A stretch of 64,000 nucleotides of DNA, taken from positions 1,116,001 through 1,180,000 of the forward strand of contig JAACJO010000007.1 in assembly GCA_013368445.1 (NCBI GenBank), in the 5' to 3' direction. A model generated the notes under the pieces. The model was not told the DNA's origin. It did not search any database and saw only the letters and a list, made by a program, of their open reading frames with translations. Shown here piece after piece: positions 23,714 through 34,916 of the stretch. The translations under genes and the position numbers were made by a program. Numbering within the stretch: position 1 is the first letter of the stretch; every line of letters starts with the position of its first letter. Source of the stretch: Leucocoprinus leucothites (taxonomy: Eukaryota; Basidiomycota; Agaricomycetes; Agaricales; Agaricaceae).

Positions 23714-24112
23714 GTTTGTAGAAAATTATGGAGAGATTTCGAGCGATGGGGTGGTGGTAGTCAAATAAAAGCGCGATGGTGATGTAGGGAGCGGCGGAAG
23801 TGTCGAGTTGCTGAGTCTGCGTACGGTGGAGTGGCGATGCGATCTGAGCGCAGAGGGTCGGCGTGTCGGTAAGATAAGGAGAGAAAAGAGAAGAGTGAAA
23901 GAGTGAAAGAAGGGTGTGGGAACTGAAAGACAATGGAGACAATGGTCCTCGCGCAGCGGAAAGTCGCTGTCAGCGAGGACAGAATGAGAGAGAGAACGCG
24001 GAAAGGCGGGAAGCGACTACCCTTGCCTCGTGGTTGTAAACAGTCCCGTCACATGTCACAATGAATGTCACAAATTGTCTATTATCTATTTATCATTGTC
24101 TAGTGCTGCCTA
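23714..24112. other. Spacer between BYR4-like gene and NRDE2
   Basis: 399 bases. The first part, reading minus, is the pyrimidine-rich 5' leader of the BYR4-like gene (many CTTTC/TCTC runs between 23870 and 23990). No gene was recognised. Confidence 0.35.
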
Positions 24113-27100
24113 CTAATATGGCATCAACCTCCTCATTTCTGCTGCTCGCTGCTCAATTTCACTCTCGCCTCCTTCGGAGGCCTCGCCATCCTCTTCCACA
24201 CCCTCCATGTCCCAGCATTCCAGCATCTCATCCAACCCCTTCCTCAACCTGAGACCCCTTTCTGCCATCAGATCCGCAAGCGAATTGAGTTCTTGTGCTG
24301 TAAACACGCTCCTCAACGCCCCGAACGCCAAGAGGTACAAACCTGCTCGCCCGATTGTTGATTACAGGTGCATTGATATGTGATCGGACGTACCTTTGCA
24401 AAACGGACATTCGCCAATCGCACGATAGAGAAGTTTTTTGGCCCTTTTCAAATCGCCGGCTCGAATTTCAAATTCGAGATAGATACGCCAGATCACTGGG
24501 CTTGCTCTAGTCCTGGTGAACATCGCATCAACAATTCAGCCTCCACCCGGTCAAAGATCTGTCAAAGACTCACCTCTCGCTCTCTATGGCTCCAGCTAAG
24601 CCTCCTCTGGTACGTTCGATTTCACCGCTCCAACGACCTTTCTCCCATCCAGCAATCCACACCTCTTCGACTCTGCGGGCCACATCCTTGACCCTCCCGA
24701 CATCTGCTTCATTATCACCCAAGATACCCCGGACCCTCCCCCAGACACCCTGTCCTTTCTCTCCCTCGAGAAAAATACCCAGAATGACCGAGTTGCTAGG
24801 ATACGCTTCGAAAGCGACTGACACCCGGTCCCGTAGTATCGTCGGCGGCATCGGGTTTTTGAGGATGAACCCGTACCGGTAGAGCATAATCAAACTCGCC
24901 ACTGTCAAGCTCTCTTTTGTGGCGTCGGGTTGATCCTCCTGGTGGATATACCTGTCGAAAACCTCAAGCATTGACGCCACATCCCTCCCGGTGAGGATTT
25001 CCAACAATGCTCGTAATTTCACCCACGATTCTCTTTCCTTCATCTTGTTCATCTTGTTCAAACCGGAAGTGGAAGATGCCGATGCCTCGACTGCGTCCTC
25101 TAGCTTTCTTTTTGCCCTCAGTAATGCCACCCCAGAATTTGTGATTTCCATGTCCACCGAATGGAATATAATGTCGATGACTTCCTCATCTTTTCCTGCG
25201 AGCCATTCGAGTTCAGCCCAATAGTACCATAGCAGTGGCGCGCCGGTAGCCGTGACGGGAGGCTTTGAGGAGATCAGAACAGTTTGATAAACCTTCCTCG
25301 CGTCGTCGAGCCGTCCGCGCAATCGTTCCAGCTGAGCATGAGCCGACCAATGAAGTAGTGAATCCTGGGCTGTTGAAAGTAATGATTTCGACAACTTGCT
25401 AGAACTATACCCAAATGATCAGTATATGCATAGACCACAAAGGATGGCTGCTCACTTCTTCAGGTTCAAAGTAGACTCAAATCCGAGTGCCATCTCATCC
25501 CACGCAACATCTCTGACTCCCATTCTGAGTTGCGCGAAAATTCTCCTCACGAGTAACATATCTACCCCTTCCATATCCTCCTGGTTCCACCAACTTCTCA
25601 ATCCTTTGGAACCATCAGCTATGATATCCAAGCAACCAACTACCGCCTTCCCACATTCTTTGACAGGAATCCTAAAACTGTTCATGTATTCCTTCTCCCG
25701 CCCCACCAATGCACCAGCAGTGGATTCCGTCATAACGGTTTTCTGATCCGACAGTGAGGGAAAGATCATATTTAGATGCGATTGTGTTGTCAAATAGCCA
25801 GTATTCCACCGATCATCCCAATTCGGTCCAAAATCCGATGTTAAGGAAGTCGCAAATCCTGGCACCTGTAAACCAAGGAATGACAGCCACGCCAAACGGA
25901 AAGCAAGCCCTGTGTCGGGATGTCTAATTTCAAACAAGAAAGGCCGAATGTCAGAAAATAGAACTGTCGCGTAAGGGTCGACTTCTGCCACTTGATCAAA
26001 AGATTTAGCTGGGAGAAGCGAAGATTGATCTTGCTGGGTTTCATCGAATGACCATTGGCGATAGGGATCTAACTGCGTGGCGTCTCGTTTATCAAGGGCT
26101 GTTGCGGGCGCAACTAGTGCTTCTGGTTTGCCTGAGGCATGCCATTTAGCCCAGCCCTCGGCACCCTCCTCGCCAATCCTAGGCATTTCGGAATCCCAGA
26201 ATTCTTCAAGTTCTGAGAGCCGGGCTTTGCTGGTCACGCCGCCGAAGTTCGAGGGATGTTTGAATGTACTAATATTTAGAAACAGCACTTTCACTGTCAG
26301 CCAGGGTACGGATGATAATGCGAGTGCTTACAGCTCTGCCTGAGCCTGAAACATGGCCATCGCCCTCTCTGTAAATCCTGCCAAAAAGGAGAGGAAGTTC
26401 AATGGGTCAACCACAAACAACATAACCAGTCACTAACCTGCGCCCCTGTAAAGTACAGCTATCCGCCAAAACACTCTCAACTTCGCTAGTTCCCCGAACT
26501 CTCCTCCATTCTCGTCAAGCGCTAAATAGATACGTGAGACCTCGTCAAGGATCCCATCTATGCTTCTCATGCTGCGTATCCGCCACTCTAACCACTCCAT
26601 CCAGATTTCTGTTCCGCCGACTTTCAAGGCGTCCTCCCACTCAGCTTTCAGTTTAGCTTCCGGCCAAATTTCTTCTCCTGCCTTCATATACCGTAGCCGG
26701 AGAAGCCTAGATGACCCATTTCTGGGATTTGCTGCTAAAGCGCGGGATAGGATAGAAACTGTGATGTCTGAGCGGGCTTTCGTTGCGTTCCGAGATGTGA
26801 CCGGGATGGTCGAAAGTGTATGGTTGAGTAAGGAAAACCATTTATCAACTGCGGACGGATCCTCCGAGAGTTCTTGCTCGAGTTTCTTAATTGCAATTTG
26901 CTGCGACGTCAGAGTCGGCAAAGAATCAGTACTATCTTCGTCAGAGTCATACTCGGCAGCAGAGCCTACAGAGGACTCTGAATCTGAGTCTGAGTCTCGA
27001 GCAGTCGTAATAGCGCGATAGGAATCTTCTGGGTCTCTACGTCCTCGGCGTGAAGGGAGTCGTATCACTCCGTCGACTTCTTCGTACTTGGTAGATGATG

Positions 27101-27918
27101 TAGATGGGAGTATTTTCTTCGTCGGGGGGAGGGCAAGGAGCGAACGCGCACTTGAATCTGAAAGTCCTGATAGCTAAGCCCAATTCAGCTACAGGAAAAG
27201 ATACCATAAAGTAAGGAAAATGACCTTGTATGTTCCCTTCAGCCCGACCTCTATCCCTTTACCAGCCCTTCGAAATACGGTCCAGGAACTAGATAATCCA
27301 AGTATTTGCCTGCCACCTTCACCATCATTAGACGTTACGGATTTCGGTTGAATACAACCTACCATGGTGTAGACGATATTTTGGTACATCTCCTGCATAT
27401 ATACCGCCGTATTGCAATATAAGAGGGTCGCCCTTGGTATCTGTGAAGAATATTCGATAGGAGTCGTCGTGTTTCTTGAGGTCAGCGTCAAATCTCTGCC
27501 GCTGGAGTTCGTCCAAGAATGGGGATTTGGCACGACGCTTAGATCTATCTTTCTCGTCGTGGCCACGATGCCTGCGTTTAGATCTGCGCTCTATGTCTCG
27601 TTCGTGTTCTCTGTCTCCGTCTCTGGCCCGCTCCTTGTCCTTGTGTCTGTGCCTCTCTCTATTCCCATCGTGACCTCTCTCCTTCTCCTTCTTCCTATCT
27701 TTGTCTCTCGGCCTATCATGCCCTTTCCGCTTTTCTCCATCCCTTTCTCTACTTCGGCTCCTGTCTCTCTCACCCCCCTTGTCCGGAGTCCTCGATGATT
27801 TCTCGTGCTTTCTTTTCTTCTCTCGTGAAGGTTCGGAGTCAGATTGTCTACTTGGTCCTGGGTCGAGGTCAGGAAATGTAGAGAAAGAAGACGGGAAAGA
27901 TGAAAACGAGGAAGTCAT
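24113..27918 (-). CDS. NRDE2: NRDE2-family nuclear RNA surveillance factor
   Basis: Nuclear HAT/TPR-like protein that binds the helicase Mtr4 and affects exosome targeting, splicing and small-RNA silencing (Nrl1 in fission yeast). ATG 27918 starts MTSSFSSFPSSFSTFPDLDP. A very basic region with RSRSRERD, KDRKKEKERG and HERDIERRSKRRHRGH patterns precedes the NRDE2 core YRIFFTDTKGDPLILQYGG and AGDVPKYR. Further exons give LPSRRGRRDPEDSYRAI, an acidic DSDSDSESS tract, EDPSAVDKWFSLLNHTLST, WMEWLEWRIRS, LGLQVPGFATS, SLLHWSAHAQLERLRGRLDD, and the C-terminal PVIWRIYLEFEIRAGDLKRA with RAIGECPFCKDLYLLAFGAL, stop at 24113. About 1,100 residues, as expected. Several introns lie near 25400, 26300, 26430, 27100 and 27330. 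Divergent from NIP7. Confidence 0.88.
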
Positions 27919-28109
27919 GAAAGCCAGAAGAATGAGATGAGATGAACCAAGCAACCAAAATGAGATCAAAGCCCTATTACAGTGAACTGGCAGGGACGCG
28001 TCGAATGCGGAAGGAGTAAGGGGCATTATGTAATATCCACTTTTGCATCTTTTTCTTTCCTTCAAAATTAACCGTTAGGCAGCTGCCCTACTCATAATCC
28101 TACACCAAG
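27919..28109. promoter_or_regulatory. Short bidirectional promoter NRDE2/NIP7
   Basis: Only 191 bases separate the two divergent start codons, so both RNA-processing genes must share this promoter region. No clear TATA box is seen. Confidence 0.45.
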
Positions 28110-28928
28110 ATGCGTCCATTAACAGATGAAGAGTCGAAAGCTGTATTCACCAAGCTTGCAAACTACATTGTTAGCCCTGCCTTCTATCGTTAAACTGCAA
28201 TATATCCATACTAACCATCGTCACAACAGGGCAAGAACCTCGTCCACCTTATTGACAGACCTGATGAACCACATTGCTTCCGCCTACACCGAGATCGTGT
28301 GTACTATGTCTCTGAATCGTCAATGCGACTAGCGATCTCGGTAGCAAGACCGAATCTCGTCAGTCTTGGAACATGCTTTGGGAAATTTAGCAAGAGTGGA
28401 AAATTCAAGCTGCACGTCACTTCTCTGGACTATCTTGCACAATACGCCAAGTATAAAGTGAGCACAGAGTCTCAGAAGAGCGCTTTATGTGCAAATTGAT
28501 TGCTGCTTCATCAGGTATGGATAAAACCTAATGGTGAAATGCCATTTTTGTACGGAAACCATGTCTTAAAAGCACACTTGGGCCGAATAACGGAGGATAC
28601 GCCAGAGCATCAGGGTGTTGTGGTATATAGCATGAACGACACCCCACTGGTGCGTTGAGTGACCAGGTGCCCACCACCAACTGCATCTTGAATTGAACTT
28701 TTTGACAGGGCTTTGGGGTGACTGCTCGGTCGACAATTGATACGCGGAAACTAGATCCGACATCAATTATCGTCTTCCATCAAGCGTGAGTACTTCAACT
28801 ACCTCTGCCCTACTGAAGACTGAGAATACTTGACTAGTGATGTGGGAGAGTATTTACGCGACGAGGTTTGTCACGGATCTGCTCAATCGTTTATATACTT
28901 ATGTCGCCTCCAGGATACCCTCTTTTGA
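28110..28928 (+). CDS. NIP7: 60S ribosome biogenesis factor NIP7
   Basis: PUA-domain protein that binds pre-60S particles in the nucleolus and is needed for 27S pre-rRNA processing. Six exons: 28110-28169 ([20 protein letters not shown]), 28230-28457 ([39 protein letters not shown]), 28515-28649 ([33 protein letters not shown]), 28709-28785 ([20 protein letters not shown]), 28837-28865 ([10 protein letters not shown]) and 28914-28928 (DTLF, stop). All junctions keep frame and give about 180 residues, the family length. The last coding exon is only 15 nt. Motifs [13 protein letters not shown] and the LRDE-x-LF end are diagnostic. Confidence 0.94.
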
Positions 28929-29338
28929 TTGGATATGCGAATCAGTTGCCGCTCCATAAAACCGGTTCACGCCTGGTGCTCTCATGGTTTTCATCTAAAC
29001 TTCCGGGTCATACGACTACCATTCGCGTGTATCGGCAGTCCTTCAGGATCATTTCCTGTTAACCTCCTGACAGGTAAAATTACAAATCCCTATTCGCACC
29101 AGTCCTCATTTTATTATAGGATTGAATAGCACGCCTCTGTTGTATTTATACCCTATCACTCTTGGTCCAATGATTGAATTCGCTGTCAAGTCATGAGATA
29201 ACCTGAGAGTGAGGCACTCCAACGAAAGGAATTCACAAGTGATGGCGGGCGTTCAATATACCGGCTCAACAAATGATGACCCTAGCGCACCATGCTATAA
29301 AATGAACATGACATCCCAGCCACCATTACAGCCTCACG
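28929..29338. other. Spacer before methyltransferase array
   Basis: 410 bases. Near its right end are ACAAATGAT (29269-29277) and TATAAAA (29296-29302), 37 bases before the ATG. Nothing else recognised. Confidence 0.4.
29296..29302 (+). promoter_or_regulatory. TATA box of methyltransferase copy 1
   Basis: TATAAAA lies 37 bases upstream of the ATG at 29339. An upstream ACAAATGAT nonamer occurs at the same spacing before the TATA box of copy 2. Confidence 0.55.
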
Positions 29339-30311
29339 ATGACTGGAATCCAACATACCGAACGACGTAAATATACACAAGCTGCTGGGACAGCTTATTC
29401 TCTTCCACATGACGAGGATGAGCGGTCAAGGTAAGTCAATCGTCCTCTGTCCACCGACTGTCCTTTGACAAGACATAGGCTGGCGCTTCAGAGTAATCTC
29501 CTTCTGCGTACATACGACAGTAAGGTGCTCCATGCACCCGTTGAACTGAAGGATCAGGATTGGGTTCTAGAAACGGGCACTGGGACTGGTAGTGTCAACA
29601 TTTAATTCATATTTGTTCTTTGCTCACCTCTGCCCAGGAATTTGGCTCCAAGATTTACTCAAAGAGATATCAACCAATGCCCGTTGCATTGGTATAGACT
29701 TGGAGTCCAGCCTCTTTCCAAGCCCCTCAACCCTTCCACCCAATCTGGCATTTAAGAGGCATTCCGTGATAAATCTACCTAGGGAGTGGATAAATAAATT
29801 CACTGTCGTCCACCAGCGCCTCTTGATCGCTGGACTACGCCGCCAAGAATGGGAGCAAGCCATCCGGGAGATGTACAGGGTCCTAAAGCCAGGTGGCTGG
29901 CTGCAGCTTTTGGAGATGAAAATCTGGGTAGCTGGACCTGCACTTGCCAAACATCGCGAGTTGTTGTACAAGTTTTCAGACGATCAAGGCACCATGTGGC
30001 GTGATATTACTGCACGCATACCAGAGTTTCTCCGACAAAGTGGATTCGTCAATGTGCGCTGTGACACACGACAGACTCCCCTCGGTTCATGGGCCGGGAA
30101 GGATGGCATCGATGGGAGCGAAAATCTGATGGGGATCATGCGAGGACTGAAGACGCCTATACTGAAAGGCGGCGGATACGGGATAGTCAAAACAGAAGCC
30201 GACTATGACGAATTGGTGGAACAGGTTCGGGTCGAGATGGATAATACGTCGGGTTCTCGAACTGCTTGGTCCATGTTCTTGGCCCAGAAGCCCGAGAAGA
30301 GCCACTTATGA
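29339..30311 (+). CDS. SAM-dependent class I methyltransferase, array copy 1
   Basis: Predicted small-molecule methyltransferase; substrate unknown. Exon 1 reads MTGIQHTERRKYTQAAGTAY then SLPHDEDER. Intron 1 (phase 2) leads to DQDWVLETGTGTG, the glycine-rich SAM-binding motif I, which intron 2 (phase 1, GTAGTG to CCCAG) interrupts before IWLQDL. Then GIDLESSLFP (acidic motif II), HSVINLPREW, TVVHQRLLIAGLRRQEW and YRVLKPGGWLQLLEMK, the post-motif region of UbiE/LaeA-type enzymes. The C-terminal half has TMWRDITARIPEFLRQSGFV, GGGYGIVKTEADYDELVEQV and WSMFLAQKP. About 290 residues. No targeting signal is seen. It closely resembles copy 2 and less closely copy 3. Confidence 0.85.
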
Positions 30312-31469
30312 CTTGGATCTCAGCTTCCTGACCAAAAATTGACTTACCAGGAAAGGGAGTTACTTTCTGAACTTGACATCACTCGTTGAGTGGCTGGTCC
30401 CTATTGATTTATCAGTGATTTCTTGTCACGCTACATATTCGACATATGAAATTCGCCGTCTTGCTTAATTACCTGCATCTTACGGAACTATTTAATTATC
30501 ATTTTGGTCATCGGTCACCAGTACTGTACTGCAGCACCACTCCTTTCTCTTCCTTTCCCTGACTAGTCAACACCTCTTCGTGCATGCATGCAAAACCCCG
30601 TTTAAACCCGCTTGTGGCCTTCATCTCGGCCATGCAACGTGAATGGCAATTTGTCGGTGCTGTGAGGCCCAAGGCCTTGAATCTCGTCTAGGAAACACCA
30701 GGCCGAGAGAAAGGGGGAGGAAGAACTACTAGATGGATCTAGCTCTGCATCCGCCATCATTGTATTCAACCAGATTTGTGGAGATCTAGGATACGTTGAT
30801 CCTCCCGAGCCCATGTGCCATGTGCCGAAATATTGACGAGTTCAAGCTGGCAACAAGAGCCATCATTCTTTTGTCCAACTGTTCCCCTGTGGTTCTATTC
30901 GGGTTCTACGCCAGCTCGTCACAAAACGGACACCGGTTCCCACTCCCAAATTCTTGCTTTTGTTGAGTTACCACAGAACGGTTCAGATCAGAGGAAACTG
31001 ACACATTCTCCATTCTGCCTCAAGAGTCATCCTGACTCGGAATGATGATCGCTGGGCTCACATAGATTCACATTGGTTAAGTGCTGTGTCTAACCATGAA
31101 TTAAACCAAGTTATTCGCTTCTCACCAGCCACAGCCATCCTTCCCAGCTTCTTGGGAATGCCACTTTGCCAGAGCTGTCCAAGAATACAGGAAATATCGG
31201 GGAATGCCTTAGGTTTCACGCACCCATAACCGTGATAGTGCATATCGTCCCATGTGTAACATCGCTTCAATAACTTTCGTATTTCTCTCGGCTATGCTGT
31301 GAACTCTCCGGCCCTATCAGTCTGTTACTAGAATTATGGCTTTCATTCCGGCTCTGCAAATATCGGCCACTCCGAACAAGAAATAAAGCTCTGTTTCACG
31401 GACAAATGATTTGGTGCAGGACTAGGACTATAAAGCATTGAATGCGACAGCATAGAACATTGTCTAATC
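30312..31469. other. 1.16 kb spacer between methyltransferase copies 1 and 2
   Basis: Contains three unrelated open frames of 70-76 codons on alternating strands (30602-30814 minus, 30815-31045 plus, 31058-31270 minus) with no family motif. Copy 2 promoter signals are at its right end. No relic of a further methyltransferase copy was seen. Confidence 0.4.
31429..31434 (+). promoter_or_regulatory. TATA box of methyltransferase copy 2
   Basis: TATAAA 41 bases upstream of ATG 31470. ACAAATGAT (31402-31410) precedes it with the same 18-base gap found in copy 1. Confidence 0.55.
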
Positions 31470-32449
31470 ATGCCCATTACTCGGCACTCGAAGAAAAGGA
31501 TATACACAAAAGCCAAAGGAACAGTATATTCCCTCCCTCATGATGAAGAGGAGCGCGATAGGTAAGACATACTATACACTAACCTCCCGACCTTTAATCT
31601 GATTATCACTTTAGGTTGACTCTACAGAACAGTATACTTCTAAAGACCTACGATAACAGGGTCCTCCACGCTCCTGTCGAGCTCTCGGACAATGACTGGG
31701 TTCTGGACTCAGGATCCGGTACAGGTGACTTGCTACAGAGCATCATGAAGCTGCTACATTATTGACAGCCCGTTGCAGGAATCTGGCTCCAGGATCTTGC
31801 CCAGCAAACGGCCGCAAAACCTGTTTATGTCGGCATTGACATAGAGCCTGCTCTGACTCCAGAACCTCTTTTCCTCCCACAGAATATGAAGTTCGAGACT
31901 CACTCAGTCACAAATCTCCCAGCGCAATGGACGAATAGGTTTACCGTCGTTCATCAGCGTCTCCTCATCGCCGCCCTCCGCAGGCAGGAATGGGAGCAAG
32001 CCATCGACGAAATATATCGAGTTCTTAAACCAGGCGGCTGGGTTCAACTATTTGAGATGAAGGTCTGGACTTCCGGACCTACTCTTGCTAAACAGTTGGA
32101 GCTTATGTACCAACACTCGGATACGATGGGGACTATGTGGAGGGACATCACACAGCGCTTGCCCGATTTTCTCCAACGGAGTGGATTTGTCAACATACGT
32201 GAGGATGTTCGGAGGACTCCTCTTGGTGCCTGGGCAGATCAGGATGGTGTTGATGGAAGTGCCAATATGCTTGGGCTAATGGAAGGCTTGAAGCTTCACG
32301 TACTCGACGGCGGAGGATATGGGATAGTGAAAACCGAAGCCGAGTATGATAACTTGACAGAACAGGTTCTGAAGGAGTTAGACAGTACACCGGGGTCGGG
32401 GATCAATTGGTCCATGTTCCTGGCGCAAAAACCGTTTTGCAGGTACTGA
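31470..32449 (+). CDS. SAM-dependent class I methyltransferase, array copy 2
   Basis: Same architecture as copy 1: exon 1 MPITRHSKKRIYTKAKGTVY then SLPHDEEERDR, intron 1 in phase 2, then NDWVLDSGSGTG (motif I) broken by intron 2 in phase 1 before IWLQDLAQQ. Motif II region GIDIEPALTP, then HSVTNLPAQW, VVHQRLLIAALRRQEWEQAI, YRVLKPGGWVQLFEMK and GGGYGIVKTEAEYDNLTEQV, ending WSMFLAQKPFCRY. In the 33-residue block from TVVHQ to PGGW it differs from copy 1 at only 3 positions, but copy 3 differs from copy 1 at 9. Motif I has Asp-Ser where the others have Glu-Thr. About 295 residues. Substrate unknown. Confidence 0.85.
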
Positions 32450-33751
32450 CCAATGACATACGTAACAGCTATCTACTCTCTCGCCACTGGTATGTATTAT
32501 GTTGTATTACTTCACTTGCTGAGTGGGCAAATTCGGTGCAGCGCACGCAGTCAAGCTCATCAAACCTGAGTAGGCCAGGAAACATGCGGCAAGTTGGTTT
32601 GAGTATGTTGCAGAGAAGGGCCAGCGTTGATGGAGCCATGGGATGCAACGGGCTCCCCGGGCTTATGTCTAAGAACATTCAATGACATCTGACCTGGGAC
32701 TCAGAGTGGGCAGAATCAGAATCTTTTGGGGACCTGAGAGCCTCCAGGTAGCACCATCGACACTGGATATCCAGACTTTACTCGATCGGCACTGAAGTAT
32801 CGAAGTTACGTCCTAATCGTTATTTAGAGCTTCTTTGAGCGACGAAACTAAGGCTCTCACGTCATTTGGCAGTGATTTATAGTGAGCCTGAGCTAGTCGT
32901 GAACGTCTGAACATTGTATTCTCGCTCATATTTTGTGCCAATAGTTTCAGCTGTCAAGTCCAACCATTCATACTGCTGGTCGCTGACCTTCGAAAAAAAA
33001 AACCCCAGCGAATGCCATTGAGCCTTCAGTATAGGGATATCTACACATTTCGTGATATGTGATAAAAGAAGGAGAATAAAGCACCGGGCCAAGGGTAGGC
33101 ATGCTCAGACTCGGACGGTCGAATCGAACGCCTGTTTCCTCACGGTTTTATTCGACGAATTGGTTGTATGACTGATTGTAGGTGATGACTCTCGATATGA
33201 AACGGGTACAATAACCTTTCCCTTTAGAGTCAAGAAGTTCGCAATTGAGCCTGGCGCTTGGGAATGGTATAGTTAGCAGGGATGTTTGCGAAGACAAAGC
33301 TCGGGGATGGTCTGACGTTATCTCGGGCTTCGAGACTCATGTGTGCTGTCCCAGGAATCCAGCGGCGCGACCACCTGGAGAAAAGGCCACGTACAGAGAA
33401 GGTGAATGTTGTTGTATTGCTCCTTATATCTTGGTTTTCTCCGGAACACGTACTGTTGAGATATCGTATAGGCCTTGTGTCACCTCCTAGGGTCTCTTGT
33501 CCTAAGGAACAAGAATGTTGCCGCACATTTAGTTGGTAAACGCCGTGCGAGATCCCTTCGGTCTCGGGGATCGTCGAGAGTCTTCGTCCCCGGAGCTCAT
33601 TAATAATACCTTCCTTTAGCATGTTCTAAGAATAGCCTGAGATTTTCATGTCTTGGATGAAGTTCCCTAAGGCCTCGTGGATTCAGAAAACACACATATT
33701 TAAACCAGTAGATTTCAAGCTTGACCTCCATCCTCACCGATAGCCGACAAA
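32450..33751. other. 1.3 kb spacer between methyltransferase copies 2 and 3
   Basis: Longest frame is minus 33230-33622 (130 codons) with plus-strand frames overlapping it. None has a recognisable motif. A TATTTAAA sequence (33697-33704) lies 48 bases from the copy 3 start. No mobile element was recognised. Confidence 0.4.
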
Positions 33752-34743
33752 ATGCCAGAGATATTCCACACAGAGAAGCGACACTATACAACTGCCAGCG
33801 CGACTGCATATTCTCTACCTCACGACGAGGAAGAGCGTCAAAGGTGAGATTTGAGCTTTCGTCTCGACTTTATGTTAACTTGAACTACGTGGCATAGGTT
33901 GAACAAGCAATACGACCTGTTTTTAACCCTATACGACAACCAATTGTTGCAGGTACCCGTCCAGCTCAACGATCAGGACTGGGTGCTGGAGACCGGTGCT
34001 GGGACTGGTGGGTAAAATACACTGTTCATTGAGAGCTACAACTTCTCACCGAAGTTAAAGGGGTTTGGCTAATGAACTTGGCTAAAGCCACTAAAGCCAA
34101 GCCCCAGTTCATCGGTACGGATATCGAGCCCAGGCTTTTCCCAGAAGCATCGGCTCTACCGCCCAACGCCCGATTCCAGGTCCATTCTGTTTTGGGTCTT
34201 CCCCAAGAGTGGACGAACAAATTTACCGTCGTCAATCAAAGACTCTTGGTGGCTGGTTTGCGCGAGTACGAGTGGCCCCAAGCAATCAATGAGCTATACA
34301 GGGTGACCAGACCAGGAGGTTGGATCCAGGTTTTCGAGCCTGATGTTTGGACATCTGGTCCGGTAATGAGCAAATTCACAGAGCTGCTCTTCAAGTTAGG
34401 CGATGACCAAGGAACCATGTGGCGTGATATAGGACAACGTATGCCATATTTCCTTGAGTCAAGTGGGTTCGTAAATATTCGTCATAATCCTCGGGCGACA
34501 GTTTGTGGGGCCTGGGCAGGGGAGCACGGTATTGCAGGAAAGGAAAATATGCTAGGCATTGTACGCGGCTTAAAGGTTCCGATGTTAAAAGCAGGAGGAT
34601 ACGGGATAGTTACCAGCGAGGCCGAGTTCGATGTCATGGTGGAAGAGCTTGGGAAGGAGTTTGATGCTATGCCAGGGTCCCAGGTTGTTTTCACAATGTA
34701 TACAGCACAGAAACCAGTAGACCTTGTAAGAGCTAAAGCATAG
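33752..34743 (+). CDS. SAM-dependent class I methyltransferase, array copy 3
   Basis: Third member of the array. Exon 1 MPEIFHTEKRHYTTASATAY then SLPHDEEERQR, intron 1 in phase 2, then DQDWVLETGAGTG (motif I) split by intron 2 in phase 1 before VWLMNLAKA. Motif II is GTDIEPRLFP. Then HSVLGLPQEW, TVVNQRLLVAGLREYEW, YRVTRPGGWIQVFEPDVW, TMWRDIGQRMPYFLESSGFV and GGYGIVTSEAEFDVMVEEL, with the end differing (VFTMYTAQKPVDLVRAKA). It is clearly more diverged than the other two and lacks the ACAAATGAT promoter element. TATA-like TATTTAAA is at 33697-33704. Its stop is 173 bases before the SEC39 ATG. Confidence 0.85.
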
Positions 34744-34916
34744 GTTATGGATTTTGTTGTTGTTGAGAACAGAGGGGTAATCACAAGTGGATGTCATGGA
34801 CAGGTATTGGTGATGAATCAATGACGCGCGACGGAATCCGGATCAACGGCCACAAATGCGGTCAATATACGTGTCCGGTCAACACACCATCAGGGTCCAC
34901 ACTCCATCCCCTCGTC

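Noticed and set aside
27412..27798. 128-codon plus-strand frame opposite NRDE2 exon 1
   Set aside because: Antisense shadow of the Arg/Lys/Asp/Glu-rich NRDE2 N-terminus, low complexity.
33105..33145. tRNA-like B-box (gttcgattcg on the minus strand)
   Set aside because: No matching A-box, acceptor stem or cloverleaf could be drawn around it.
33505..33530. Imperfect palindrome cttgtcctaaggaacaag
   Set aside because: Short, with mismatches, and not next to a gene end or repeated elsewhere in the window that I could see.
33230..33622. 130-codon minus-strand frame between methyltransferase copies 2 and 3
   Set aside because: It overlaps two open frames on the other strand. There are no motifs, and no intron structure or homology to the array genes.
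34791..34916. In-frame upstream ATG extension of SEC39
   Set aside because: The extra 42 residues lack resemblance to SEC39 and lie in the short promoter after methyltransferase copy 3. The ATG at 34917 is the likelier start.
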